Positions 55,220-62,964 of a stretch of 64,000 nucleotides of DNA are shown here, in pieces. Within the stretch, counting starts at the first letter, position 1, and each line of letters opens with the position of its first letter. The translations under genes and the position numbers were made by a program. Origin of the DNA: Chitinophagaceae bacterium LGM1 (GTDB lineage: Bacteria; Bacteroidota; Bacteroidia; Chitinophagales; Chitinophagaceae); the NCBI GenBank assembly GCA_018604165.1, contig CP075895.1:2413001-2477000 (forward strand), written 5' to 3'. The notes beneath the pieces are model-generated. The model did not search any database and had not been told where the DNA came from. It saw only the letters and a program-made list of their open reading frames with translations.

Positions 55220-55226
55220 TTGCTGT

Positions 55227-55436
55227 ATGATAACTGTATTAAAAACCAATATTCAGGAAGCGGAAACTATAGCCACCGCACAAACACTCATCAACAAACT
55301 ACTACCCAATGCTGTGTGGAGTATTGATACCGAAGATTGCGACCATGTGCTACGTATAGACTATGCTACAGATGTATCGGCAGTGTTGATAAAAGCCCTG
55401 CAGGTAGCAGGTATAGATTGCGAAGAGATGATGTAA
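55227..55436 (+). CDS. Small ferredoxin-fold-like protein
   Basis: 69 residues (MITVLKTNIQEAETIATAQT). The pattern resembles HMA-like folds (KLLPNAVWSIDTEDCDHVLR, VLIKALQVAGIDCEEMM), but the usual CxxC is missing. It begins 7 bp after the DUF3817 gene, so it is part of the TetR-controlled operon. Confidence 0.6.
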   Translation: MITVLKTNIQEAETIATAQTLINKLLPNAVWSIDTEDCDHVLRIDYATDVSAVLIKALQVAGIDCEEMM

Positions 55437-55441
55437 GCTAC

Positions 55442-56092
55442 TCAATCGGCTATGCCGTTCTTCACCGCATACACTACAAGGCCTGCCGTGTTGCGTACAC
55501 CTATTTTTTCAAGCAGGCTGCTACGGATGCCCTCTACGGTACGCTGGCTCAAAAATACTTTTTCTGCAATCTCGGCATTTGTATGCTCGCTGCATATCAG
55601 GCGGAGTATATCTTTTTCTTTATCGTTTAGCTGTATGTTGTCTTTAGTACGTTGCTGCAGTTGTTTTTTCTTCACTATCGTTTTCAGCATCAGCTTGCTC
55701 ACCATATCATTGAAATAATAATCGTTTTCCTGTACGGTATATATGGCTCTTATTATCTCTTCGGGTTCAGCATTTTTTATCAGGTAGCCGTTTACACCCA
55801 TATCCAGCATGTGCAGCACAAAGTTTTCATCATCATACATCGTCAGCACAATGATTTTGGCAGCAGGATATTTTTCTTTGATGGCTTTGGTGGCTTCCAT
55901 GCCATCCATTTCGGGCATCTTCATATCCAGCAGTACCACATCGGGGGTAATGCTGCCCAATAGTTGTAATAATTGTATGCCATTCTCTGCCTCGCCAATA
56001 CACTTCAGCGCGCTATCACTATTCAACGCATAGCGGAGCCCTTGTCTGAAAACCTTGTGGTCGTCTGCTATGATGTATGTGATGATGGCCAT
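55442..56092 (-). CDS. NarL/LuxR-type response regulator
   Basis: 216 residues. The receiver domain has the phospho-acceptor Asp in VVLLDMKMPEMDGMEA (about 56) and Lys in GYLIKNAEPEE. The C-terminal HTH is complete: LNDKEKDILRLICSEHTNAE and IAEKVFLSQRTVEGIRSSL. It starts 2 bp after the kinase gene stop, its obvious partner. Confidence 0.92.
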   Translation of the reverse strand: MAIITYIIADDHKVFRQGLRYALNSDSALKCIGEAENGIQLLQLLGSITPDVVLLDMKMPEMDGMEATKAIKEKYPAAKIIVLTMYDDENFVLHMLDMGVNGYLIKNAEPEEIIRAIYTVQENDYYFNDMVSKLMLKTIVKKKQLQQRTKDNIQLNDKEKDILRLICSEHTNAEIAEKVFLSQRTVEGIRSSLLEKIGVRNTAGLVVYAVKNGIAD

Positions 56093-56094
56093 AT

Positions 56095-56871
56095 TTACAA
56101 CGGTATGCTGATGATGGTATGAAACCAGTTGTTTTCTTTATCAAAGCTAATGCTGCCGTTCAGCACTTTCAAACGGTTGACGATATTTTTCAGCCCAGTG
56201 GCATCTTTTTTATAAATATAATCCTGAAAGCGCTCTTGTGTGATGCCCTGCTTACCGTTGTGGCTAAAACGTAGCTCCAACTGCTGTGCGTGTTGTTCGG
56301 TATGTACCTCTGCCCTGTCTGCCTGGGCGTGTTTCAGTGTGTTATTTACCAGTTCCTGTACTATACGGTATATAGCCAGCGATTGGTTGTCGTCCAGCAC
56401 AGGCAGGTTGTCGCCCGTGTACGTAATCTGTATTACACCACTTTTATTAAACACATCAAAGAAAGATTGCAATGCCATTTGCAAGCCCAGCCGTTGCAGC
56501 ATAGCCGGCTGCAGGCGGTGGCTCAGGTTGCGCACCTTGCCGATGGTTTCGTCTATCAGGTGCTGGCTTTGTGCAAATGCCTCGCTATGCGCCCCCTCTT
56601 TGTCTGCCATCCGCAGGTACAGGCGTACAGATGCCAGCGTAGCACCCACATCATCGTGCAGCTCTGCCGCTATGCGGTTGCGTTCTTCTTCCTCTGCACG
56701 TATCGCCGCTTCTGTCAGTTCTTTTTCTTTTTTAGAGTTGAGAGTATTCAGTTGTTGCTGATGGGCTATAACCCTGCGCTGATAAAAGACAACGAATAGT
56801 ATAATAGCGATGGCAAGAATTATCATTACCACTACTGCTATGCGTATTAATAATGATAATTCATTTTGCAC
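56095..56871 (-). CDS. HisKA_3-type sensor histidine kinase
   Basis: 258 residues. One N-terminal membrane segment (IAVVVMIILAIAIILFVVFY) and a short coiled coil. The phospho-acceptor is in RNRIAAELHDDVGATLASVR (His about 74). The ATP-binding part has VQELVNNTLKHAQADRAEV and DATGLKNIVNRLKVLNG. No large sensor domain exists, so signal input may come from the membrane protein of the overlapping upstream gene. Confidence 0.9.
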   Translation of the reverse strand: MQNELSLLIRIAVVVMIILAIAIILFVVFYQRRVIAHQQQLNTLNSKKEKELTEAAIRAEEEERNRIAAELHDDVGATLASVRLYLRMADKEGAHSEAFAQSQHLIDETIGKVRNLSHRLQPAMLQRLGLQMALQSFFDVFNKSGVIQITYTGDNLPVLDDNQSLAIYRIVQELVNNTLKHAQADRAEVHTEQHAQQLELRFSHNGKQGITQERFQDYIYKKDATGLKNIVNRLKVLNGSISFDKENNWFHTIISIPL

Positions 56872-57502
56872 TTTCGTAGTGTTTATAATTGTATAAAGCT
56901 ATGGCAATAAACAGGTTTTTAAAAATATTCAATGGCCTGAATATATAACGCCAGAAAAGCATAATTAATTCTTTGTCTTGTATTTCAAGATAATACTGAA
57001 AAAGTAGTATTAACGATACCCCAGATGCATATATAAGCATAGCAACACAAGCCATAAAGAAGCTGGATGATGTAAGCATTACGACTGGTGCTTTCTTTAA
57101 TATGCTATAAAAACCAAGCAACGACAACACCATATACAATACATAGCAGCAGGTGTTGATGAGCCCGTTGTACATCTCTAAACTACCTTGAGAAATGTGG
57201 TTTATGACATATACTGCAGACCATGCTGCCAGCAATGCCGTTGCTGTGATTAACAATTTTGTCTGCCTCTTGCCCGTTAACTGCTCACTGAAATAAGCTA
57301 CCACCAACGCAAATTCAATTATCATGAATAGTTGTATGATAATCCTTTTTAGCAGGTCGTCGCCCATAAAAATATGTAGCAATACATCTGAAAGGATGGC
57401 AGACAAGGCATAATACCAAAGTGTATGTCGCTCTCTTCTGCCAATGAATATTGACGGAAGAGGCGACAGTACAGACAGATAATATATCAGTTCATTCAGC
57501 AC
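56861..57502 (-). CDS. Multi-pass membrane protein, possible sensor partner
   Basis: 213 residues with six to seven membrane segments (LIYYLSVLSPLPSIFIG, ALVVAYFSEQLTG, TALLAAWSAVYVINHI, VVMLTSSSFFMACVAMLIYA). Seven-helix membrane proteins encoded before kinases often supply signal perception. It overlaps the kinase gene by 11 bp, so translation is coupled. No known family. Confidence 0.65.
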   Translation of the reverse strand: MLNELIYYLSVLSPLPSIFIGRRERHTLWYYALSAILSDVLLHIFMGDDLLKRIIIQLFMIIEFALVVAYFSEQLTGKRQTKLLITATALLAAWSAVYVINHISQGSLEMYNGLINTCCYVLYMVLSLLGFYSILKKAPVVMLTSSSFFMACVAMLIYASGVSLILLFQYYLEIQDKELIMLFWRYIFRPLNIFKNLFIAIALYNYKHYESAK

Positions 57503-57525
57503 AATTAGTTCGGATAGACAAGCTC

Positions 57526-58101
57526 TTATTGACCAACTGGTGGGTAGGTGCCACTCAAATCACCAAAATAAATAACAGTATTATTTGCGTTCAATACTTC
57601 AAAAACTATATCGGGCCTGTTTTTAGCTTGGTCGTATGCATTATAAAAATGAAACTTAGCTACGTCCATTCGCAACAATGCTTTAAACAAGTGTATCGTA
57701 TAAAAAACTTCTACCAAATCTTCCATTTTATCATCTATCCTTAAAGCGATATTTTCGTTTGATACTTTTGTAGGGCTTGCATCGCTGCACACCAATACTT
57801 TCAGATTGCAATCAACGTTAGCAACCATTGCTTGGATTTCTGCGGCTGTGTATATTTTGGGCGCAAAGCGTACACCTGCAGCATCTTTAAGTGCCATATT
57901 ATGCAGTGTCACAGAATCTATACGATGTGCGTCGGCATGATAATCCTGACAAGCAATATCGTTACAATCTGTACAGGTTTCATTTTTAGCAGCAACAGCG
58001 GTATCTTCTACAGTAGATTTTTCTGTGCTGGGATTATTGCCGCAGCTGAATAGTGTAATTGCAAACAGGCCTACAGCCAATGAAAATGTAAGTTTCCTCA
58101 T
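57526..58101 (-). CDS. Lipoprotein, hypothetical
   Basis: 191 residues from the ATG at 58101 (MRKLTFSLAVGLFAITLFSC), a clear lipoprotein signal; the frame is open to 58149, but that adds a non-signal head. A Cys-rich part follows (ETCTDCNDIACQDYHADAHR), perhaps metal-binding, then KVLVCSDASPTKVSNENIAL and a DIVFEVLNANNTVIYFGDLS strand. The function is unknown. Located 23 bp upstream of the start of the membrane/kinase/regulator operon. Confidence 0.6.
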   Translation of the reverse strand: MRKLTFSLAVGLFAITLFSCGNNPSTEKSTVEDTAVAAKNETCTDCNDIACQDYHADAHRIDSVTLHNMALKDAAGVRFAPKIYTAAEIQAMVANVDCNLKVLVCSDASPTKVSNENIALRIDDKMEDLVEVFYTIHLFKALLRMDVAKFHFYNAYDQAKNRPDIVFEVLNANNTVIYFGDLSGTYPPVGQ

Positions 58102-58149
58102 AGTAGTTCGTTTTTTATAAAGATAATAGAACCCTGTTGGCATACACAA

Positions 58150-58437
58150 ACATTTAGCTCATTTAGCGTAACAGTACCGCTAAAATGCGTATTTCTACGC
58201 AATGTCAAAATCAGTATTTCCGCTCTTGTGTAAAGGGTGTTATGGTTGCAACTTTACACTGTCCGTTACATTACAGACAACAAAAACACCTGCCATGCAT
58301 CCGCCACTTATATACAACAGGATAATACACCCCTACATGCCGCAATGCGGTATGGCCCTGCCCCTTCGGGGCGGGGTTTGATTATAAGCCCTATATGTTT
58401 TGAATGATTATTATTAACAACAACTAAACAGCTAATT
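58150..58437. other. Intergenic with terminator-like hairpin
   Basis: About 290 bp. A hairpin GCCCC-ttc-GGGGC (58360-58372, with further GC pairs outside) is followed by TTTG and then the start of the next gene at 58438. A smaller stem CCGC-aat-GCGG lies just before. No gene is seen. Confidence 0.4.
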
Positions 58438-59736
58438 ATGAAAAAACAACTACTGTTACTCCTCTCAATGCTGCAATTTGCTTGGGCGGGTGCACAATCA
58501 ATCAGTTTCGAGAAAAAACGCGACACAATCAAAGTAGCGAAGGGTGAAATTATTGAGCATACTATTAAGATAAAATGTGAAGGCTGCTACGACAAGCAAA
58601 ACTTCTCTGCAGACTTGTATGCAATAGACTATCCCGAAGAACTCATCAGCCTGACAACCAAGAAAAAAGACATGACTGTTCTGGCAGACAAGCCTTTTGA
58701 GCTGACTTTGCTTGTAAAAGGCAAAGACACCATGTTTGGCAAGCTGGTAGAAGTAACACTGGAAAATAAAACTACCCGAATGGACAATGATAAAACTATG
58801 TATGTGTACATCCAGGAAAAGTCTGACAATAAAAAAGCCGTGCGCAAAGCAAACGAAAACAGGCTGATGTATCTGAATGCAGGGACATTTGATTTTCTGG
58901 AATCAAAAATCAACTATGTAGGGCATGTAAATATTTTTGCACCCAATGCCACCATCGAAAAAGATACCCGTTTCGGATTCAACACAGGTATTATGAAGCT
59001 GAATTACTGGATGAACAATGGGACTGTAGATACACTGATGCAGCAACGCAGATACCAGAATGTATCGCTCAATCCACTGAAAACATTGGATAGTGGCGGC
59101 AAATACTTACGACAATCCAATACGTACACCACGCGCATAAAAAATACAGTATATAGCTTTTATGCGCAGCCCATGATTGATATAATAGAAAAAGGCAGTA
59201 GCGATGCTCAAATATACTTTCACCTGCACGGAGAGTTGTTAGTAAGCAGGTACGAAGCAAAAACAACATTGGTAAACAACCTGACTGATACCAATATATA
59301 TGCAGGTAACGAAAATGGACGAGATATTGGGCTGCGCGACTACCTGCCTGCAGAGGTAGTGTATAACAGAACCTATCTGAACGGTTACTTTGGTGGCGGG
59401 TTTACATTCAACTGCATACCCTGGAAAGAAGGTACTTTCTTCTTTCAGCCTACTTTTGGGGTAACGACAGACAATCCTTACGACGTGCAACGCACTTTAT
59501 TATCGGGCATGCCACGCCCTGTAAACAGAATATGGAGTGGCTTCTATTTAGTTCGCGCATATTATACACATACATTGTCGGCAGATGCTAACGTGGTATT
59601 GGGTACAGATATTCGCGGCCTTCTCCCCACCTTCGACCCTGCCTATGCAGCCTATGTTGGTGTCAACCTGTCTGTGGGTGCCGCTATGAAGTTGATAGGA
59701 GTGAGCACGGGTAGTGATGAAAAGAAAAAAGAGTAA
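58438..59736 (+). CDS. Hypothetical secreted protein
   Basis: 432 residues with a signal peptide (KKQLLLLLSMLQFAWAGA). Beta-rich with many aromatic residues; the N-terminal 130 residues look like an Ig-like fold (KGEIIEHTIKIKCEGC, KPFELTLLVKGKDTMFG) and the rest like a barrel (NGYFGGGFTFNCIPWKEGTF, YVGVNLSVGAAMKLIGV). Probably an outer-membrane protein. No family is recognised. Confidence 0.6.
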   Translation: MKKQLLLLLSMLQFAWAGAQSISFEKKRDTIKVAKGEIIEHTIKIKCEGCYDKQNFSADLYAIDYPEELISLTTKKKDMTVLADKPFELTLLVKGKDTMFGKLVEVTLENKTTRMDNDKTMYVYIQEKSDNKKAVRKANENRLMYLNAGTFDFLESKINYVGHVNIFAPNATIEKDTRFGFNTGIMKLNYWMNNGTVDTLMQQRRYQNVSLNPLKTLDSGGKYLRQSNTYTTRIKNTVYSFYAQPMIDIIEKGSSDAQIYFHLHGELLVSRYEAKTTLVNNLTDTNIYAGNENGRDIGLRDYLPAEVVYNRTYLNGYFGGGFTFNCIPWKEGTFFFQPTFGVTTDNPYDVQRTLLSGMPRPVNRIWSGFYLVRAYYTHTLSADANVVLGTDIRGLLPTFDPAYAAYVGVNLSVGAAMKLIGVSTGSDEKKKE

Positions 59737-59765
59737 CAATTAGTTGGCAATTATCTCCTCATAAT

Positions 59766-59795
59766 ACCATGCACGGCGTGATTGCCGTGCATGGT
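59766..59795 (+). terminator. Strong terminator-like hairpin
   Basis: ACCATGCACGGC (59766-59777), loop GTGATT, GCCGTGCATGGT (59784-59795), 12 perfect pairs, 29 bp past the previous stop. It lacks a T-run, so termination is likely but not certain. Confidence 0.6.
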
Positions 59796-60133
59796 CACAT
59801 ACACCCAAAAAACTAACTGACAAAAACGATTGAAACAGCCTGCGAATATACGTTTCATCACTTTAGCTACTAAACTACCGCTCACCATACGCCCAAAAAT
59901 GAGCGTATAATAAAATACCCTACCCGCTTGCTTGCAGTACTTTAGCCAACAGCAACGCTCCACAATACGCAGCAACGATATTTTTTGTTTGTTTTGTTTT
60001 GAAGGGGCGGTTCACCGCCCTTTATTATAGTAAGCTATTAGATTATTGATTTACCCCTTTATGAACAAACAAACTTCCCGTGTGCCATGGTCGGCAGCGG
60101 GATTTTTGTTTACCACAACTTACCTTTGCAGCG
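59796..60133. other. Intergenic stretch with second hairpin
   Basis: About 340 bp with no gene. A hairpin GGGCGGT-tc-ACCGCCC at 60005-60020 is followed by TTTATT. A -7 consensus TACCTTTG at 60121-60128 lies only 6 bp before the ATG at 60134. Confidence 0.4.
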
Positions 60134-60358
60134 ATGGACAAACAGCAGGAAACCGAAGTACACAAGCAACTGATAGACATCAGCATCAAATCGCACATAC
60201 AGTCGCTGGTAACGGGAGGGCAAATAACCGAAGCCGACTTTTACCTGAATGATGCAGGCGATAAAATGATAGACATAACCGACGATGCAGGCGATGTTAT
60301 TATCTTCAACTACACACTGGGCAAGCTGCACAGCTATGCAGGCAGGGCGAGAGATTAG
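60134..60358 (+). CDS. Small acidic hypothetical protein, possibly leaderless
   Basis: 74 residues (MDKQQETEVHKQLIDISIKS). Acidic, mixed alpha/beta, with KMIDITDDAGDVIIFNYTLG. I chose the ATG at 60134 because the earlier one at 60080 would lie upstream of a consensus -7 box at 60121-60128. With that box so close, the transcript may start at or near the ATG itself. No family is recognised. A terminator follows 20 bp after the stop. Confidence 0.6.
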   Translation: MDKQQETEVHKQLIDISIKSHIQSLVTGGQITEADFYLNDAGDKMIDITDDAGDVIIFNYTLGKLHSYAGRARD

Positions 60359-60377
60359 ATAAATAATATGCACAAAA

Positions 60378-60400
60378 AAACGCCCCGATGAGGGGCGTTT
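60378..60400. terminator. Bidirectional terminator
   Basis: AAACGCCCC-gatga-GGGGCGTTT, between two convergent genes. Confidence 0.85.
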
Positions 60401-60443
60401 ATATTTTCAATAAAAGATGATAGCAGGATGGAGTTTTTTTTGA

Positions 60444-60995
60444 TTACAGTTGCGTAGCTGTGTAAACAACATCTACCGTGTACGTACCTGCAGGGTAAGC
60501 GAAACCAGGTTCAGCTTCATACTTTACGCCGAAAGTTTGGTTGCCACCGTTTGCTGCGTTTGTTATCAGGTTTTGTGCTGCTGATGTAAGACCTGCATAA
60601 GCACTAGAACTAAAAGGTGAAGCGATAGCACCACCTGTGCTGTTAGCAGATACCATTAGGCTCAGTACACCAGAAACAGGCATTACTGGAGCAGGAGATA
60701 CAGAACCTGTGTACGTAAAGTTGGCATTGTTGGTACGAACCGTAACACCGAAGCGGCGGTTTGAACGCACACGCAATGTTTGTTCAGATGAAGTAACACC
60801 GTTTGCATAATCGTTTACAGTGTTGAAAGCCAAGTTAACAGCAGCACCTGTAGCAGTACCAGACCCTGTGAAAGTCAGTTCGATAGCGTTGCTCAGATTC
60901 AGGTTAACCGTTTGAGTAGCTGTAGAAGACGGAGCTTGTGCGTTTGCAGCGAAACCCGTGATGCCCAATGCGATAATTGCGATTACTTTTTTCAT
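60444..60995 (-). CDS. Secreted 183 aa protein, copy 1
   Basis: 183 residues from MKKVIAIIALGITGFAANAQ, a signal peptide; an earlier ATG at 61073 has no support. The mature part is a Thr/Ser/Ala/Asn-rich beta domain (NLNLSNAIELTFTGSGTATG, RVRSNRRFGVTVRTNNANFT, AGTYTVDVVYTATQL), similar to small surface beta-sandwich proteins such as DUF4402, though not matched with certainty. It is almost identical to the protein at 61812 and has the same promoter arrangement. Confidence 0.75.
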   Translation of the reverse strand: MKKVIAIIALGITGFAANAQAPSSTATQTVNLNLSNAIELTFTGSGTATGAAVNLAFNTVNDYANGVTSSEQTLRVRSNRRFGVTVRTNNANFTYTGSVSPAPVMPVSGVLSLMVSANSTGGAIASPFSSSAYAGLTSAAQNLITNAANGGNQTFGVKYEAEPGFAYPAGTYTVDVVYTATQL

Positions 60996-61058
60996 TTTAC
61001 TTTGGTTTTGTTTGAATTGAATTGTTTTGTTGATTAAAAAATTTGTTTCTATCTGGCA

Positions 61059-61143
61059 CAAAGATGCTATCAACAGCCTCTCATATTCAAAAAAGCAGGT
61101 GTTGTTAACCCCCGTTTAGCAAGCGGTTAACAGGTGGTTAACA
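61059..61143 (-). promoter_or_regulatory. Promoter with four TTAACA-like repeats, copy 1
   Basis: On the minus strand: -33 TTTG (61091-61088), 21-bp spacer, -7 CATCTTTG (61066-61059). On the plus strand, hexamers TTAACC 61105, TTAGCA 61116, TTAACA 61127 and TTAACA 61138 follow each other every 11 bp, the first 14 bp past the -33 box. This is the form of tandem sites bound by PhoB/OmpR-family regulators. Confidence 0.7.
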
Positions 61144-61239
61144 ATTAACTCATAATCGTTTGATTATCAACCTGCTAAAACCCTTAACAATGCTTAACAA
61201 AAACAGCTCTTTCATAACAATTACCATTATTTTAGTAGT

Positions 61240-61749
61240 ATGAAACGTCATGTAACTATTGTAATAGTATTGATATTGGTTGGCGGCATTTGCTTTGCTG
61301 CAGGTATGCACTATGCTGCATCTACGCGCAATGCCACGCCACGCATCACAGGTATTGGCGGTATCTTCTTCAAGGTAAAAGACCCTGCCGCTACACGTAG
61401 CTGGTATGCACAACACTTCGGGATGCAAACAGATAAGTATGGCACCAACTTTCTATGGTATCAGGGGGCAGACAGCACACACAAGGGCTTTACTCAATGG
61501 AGCCCGTTTGGCAGCAAGACAAAATACTTTGCACCATCGCCGCATAGCTTTATGATTAACTACCGTGTGCAGGGCATAGAGGCATTAATAGCCAAGCTGT
61601 CTGCAAGCGGTATCAAACCGTTAGATACACTCACTACCTACGACTATGGAAAATTCATTCATTACTTAGACCCCGATAGCAATAAAATAGAACTGTGGGA
61701 ACCTATAGATGAAATATACCACAAGTACAGCGGTGCGCTAACGTACTGA
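61240..61749 (+). CDS. VOC-family (glyoxalase-like) protein with N-terminal anchor
   Basis: 169 residues. An N-terminal membrane segment (VTIVIVLILVGGICFAAG) and then one vicinal-oxygen-chelate domain: GIGGIFFKVKDPAATRSWYA, QHFGMQTDKYGTNFLWYQG, IEALIAKLSASGIK and HYLDPDSNKIELWEP with the usual terminal Glu. Such proteins are dioxygenases, isomerases or resistance proteins; the substrate is unknown. The tether to the membrane is unusual for this family. Confidence 0.8.
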   Translation: MKRHVTIVIVLILVGGICFAAGMHYAASTRNATPRITGIGGIFFKVKDPAATRSWYAQHFGMQTDKYGTNFLWYQGADSTHKGFTQWSPFGSKTKYFAPSPHSFMINYRVQGIEALIAKLSASGIKPLDTLTTYDYGKFIHYLDPDSNKIELWEPIDEIYHKYSGALTY

Positions 61750-61760
61750 CCAAAACAAGA

Positions 61761-61784
61761 AAAGCGTCCTTACGGGGACGCTTT
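61761..61784. terminator. Terminator between convergent genes
   Basis: AAAGCGTCC and GGACGCTTT with a short loop, then TCTCTTT. Confidence 0.8.
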
Positions 61785-61811
61785 CTCTTTATGATTTAAT
61801 TCGTTACTTGA

Positions 61812-62363
61812 TTACAGCTGCGTAGCAGTATAAACTACATCTACAGTGTATGTACCAGCAGGGTAAGCAAAACCAGGCTGTGCTTCGTATGATACGCTGA
61901 ACAGTTGGTTGCCACCGTTTGCAGCATTTGTTATCAGGTTAGCGGCTGTGTTAGTAAGACCTGCGTATGCACTTGTGCTGAACGGGCTAGCTATGGCACC
62001 ACCTGTGCTGTTGCTTCCTACTTTCAGGCCTAATACACCACTTACAGGCATTACAGGAGCAGGAGATACAGAACCGGTATAAGTAAAGTTGGCGTTGTTG
62101 GTACGAACTGTTACACCGAAACGGCGGTTTGAACGTACACGCAGTTCCTGATTTGCAGAGGTAACACCGTTTGCATAATCGTTTACAGTATTGAAAGCCA
62201 GGTTTACAGCTGCACCAGTTGCAGAACCAGACCCTGTGAATGTCAATTCGATTGCGTTGCTCAGATTCAGGTTAACTGTTTGCGTAGCAGTAGAAGATGG
62301 AGACTGTGCTTTTGCAGCAAAACCAGTGATACCCAGAGCGATGATTGCGATTACTTTTTTCAT
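61812..62363 (-). CDS. Secreted 183 aa protein, copy 2
   Basis: 183 residues starting MKKVIAIIALGITGFAAKAQ. Nearly the same protein as the one at 60444, differing in scattered residues (for example KVGSNSTGG versus MVSANSTGG). Signal peptide, then a beta-rich surface domain. The two genes flank the VOC gene in the same orientation, so a duplication with or around it is likely. Its promoter array at 62416-62500 matches that of copy 1. Confidence 0.75.
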   Translation of the reverse strand: MKKVIAIIALGITGFAAKAQSPSSTATQTVNLNLSNAIELTFTGSGSATGAAVNLAFNTVNDYANGVTSANQELRVRSNRRFGVTVRTNNANFTYTGSVSPAPVMPVSGVLGLKVGSNSTGGAIASPFSTSAYAGLTNTAANLITNAANGGNQLFSVSYEAQPGFAYPAGTYTVDVVYTATQL

Positions 62364-62415
62364 TGTTGTTTGTTTTTGTTTGTTTAAAAATTTGTTTTTG
62401 TTGTTGTTTATGATG

Positions 62416-62500
62416 CAAATATGGGGGCATCGCTACCCGATGGTCAAATTTTCGGGCTTTGTTAACTGCTGATTTGCAAGCGGTTAACAACCAATTAACA
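62416..62500 (-). promoter_or_regulatory. Promoter with four TTAACA-like repeats, copy 2
   Basis: On the minus strand: -33 TTTG (62448-62445), 21-bp spacer, -7 CATATTTG (62423-62416). On the plus strand, TTAACT 62462, TTTGCA 62473, TTAACA 62484 and TTAACA 62495 in 11-bp steps, the first 14 bp past the -33 box. Spacing is identical to copy 1. Confidence 0.7.
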
Positions 62501-62918
62501 ACTGAAAATCAACAAGTTAGGAAATAAAAAAGCCCCGCGGGGCAGCATGGTAGCGGCTTTGAGGGGCTTTTTTCAACAATGAAAAATCAACAACAAATTT
62601 TCATTTCACAACTGCCTGCTAATCATGCGTTAACGTTTAGTTTCAGGCAATAAGCTTCGGCGTTGATAATGTAAATATACTATCACCTATTGCCCATAAC
62701 GTTTAAAACACAGCCGCTTAACACCAGCTTAACAGGCTGAAACCCGCTACTGTAGATACTTTCAAGCGTATTGTGCTGATTATCAATACACTTAATGAGA
62801 TAAGAAATCGCTCAATTATAAAACCCTGAAAACATAATGACGAGATGGATATACCTCTTTACAACGGTTTATACATATAATATTATGCACATCAATATAA
62901 TACCTCATCAATACACAA
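62501..62918. other. Intergenic, with hairpin and isolated TTAACA pair
   Basis: About 420 bp without a gene. A terminator-like pair AAAAAGCCCC/GGGGCTTTTT encloses a GC-rich inner part at 62526-62573. Two TTAACA hexamers 11 bp apart (62718 and 62729) have no promoter box at the 14-bp position. Confidence 0.4.
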
Positions 62919-62943
62919 ACGCCCCTGCAATTAGCAAGGGCGT
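62919..62943 (-). terminator. Terminator after asnS
   Basis: ACGCCC and GGGCGT arms (62919-62924, 62938-62943) about 20 bp past the asnS stop on the minus strand. Confidence 0.6.
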
Positions 62944-62964
62944 ATATTATATAAACAAGTTCAA

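Noticed and set aside
56240-56799. Long plus-strand frames opposite the histidine kinase
   Set aside because: The minus strand encodes unmistakable kinase motifs; the plus frames are Cys/Ser-rich shadows.
61184-61199. TTAACA pair before the VOC gene as an array-type site
   Set aside because: The step is 10 bp, not 11, and the orientation relative to the gene is opposite to the other sites.
62718-62734. TTAACA pair 11 bp apart taken as a fourth member of the array-type promoters
   Set aside because: No TTTG box lies at the 14-bp position and no gene follows at a suitable distance.
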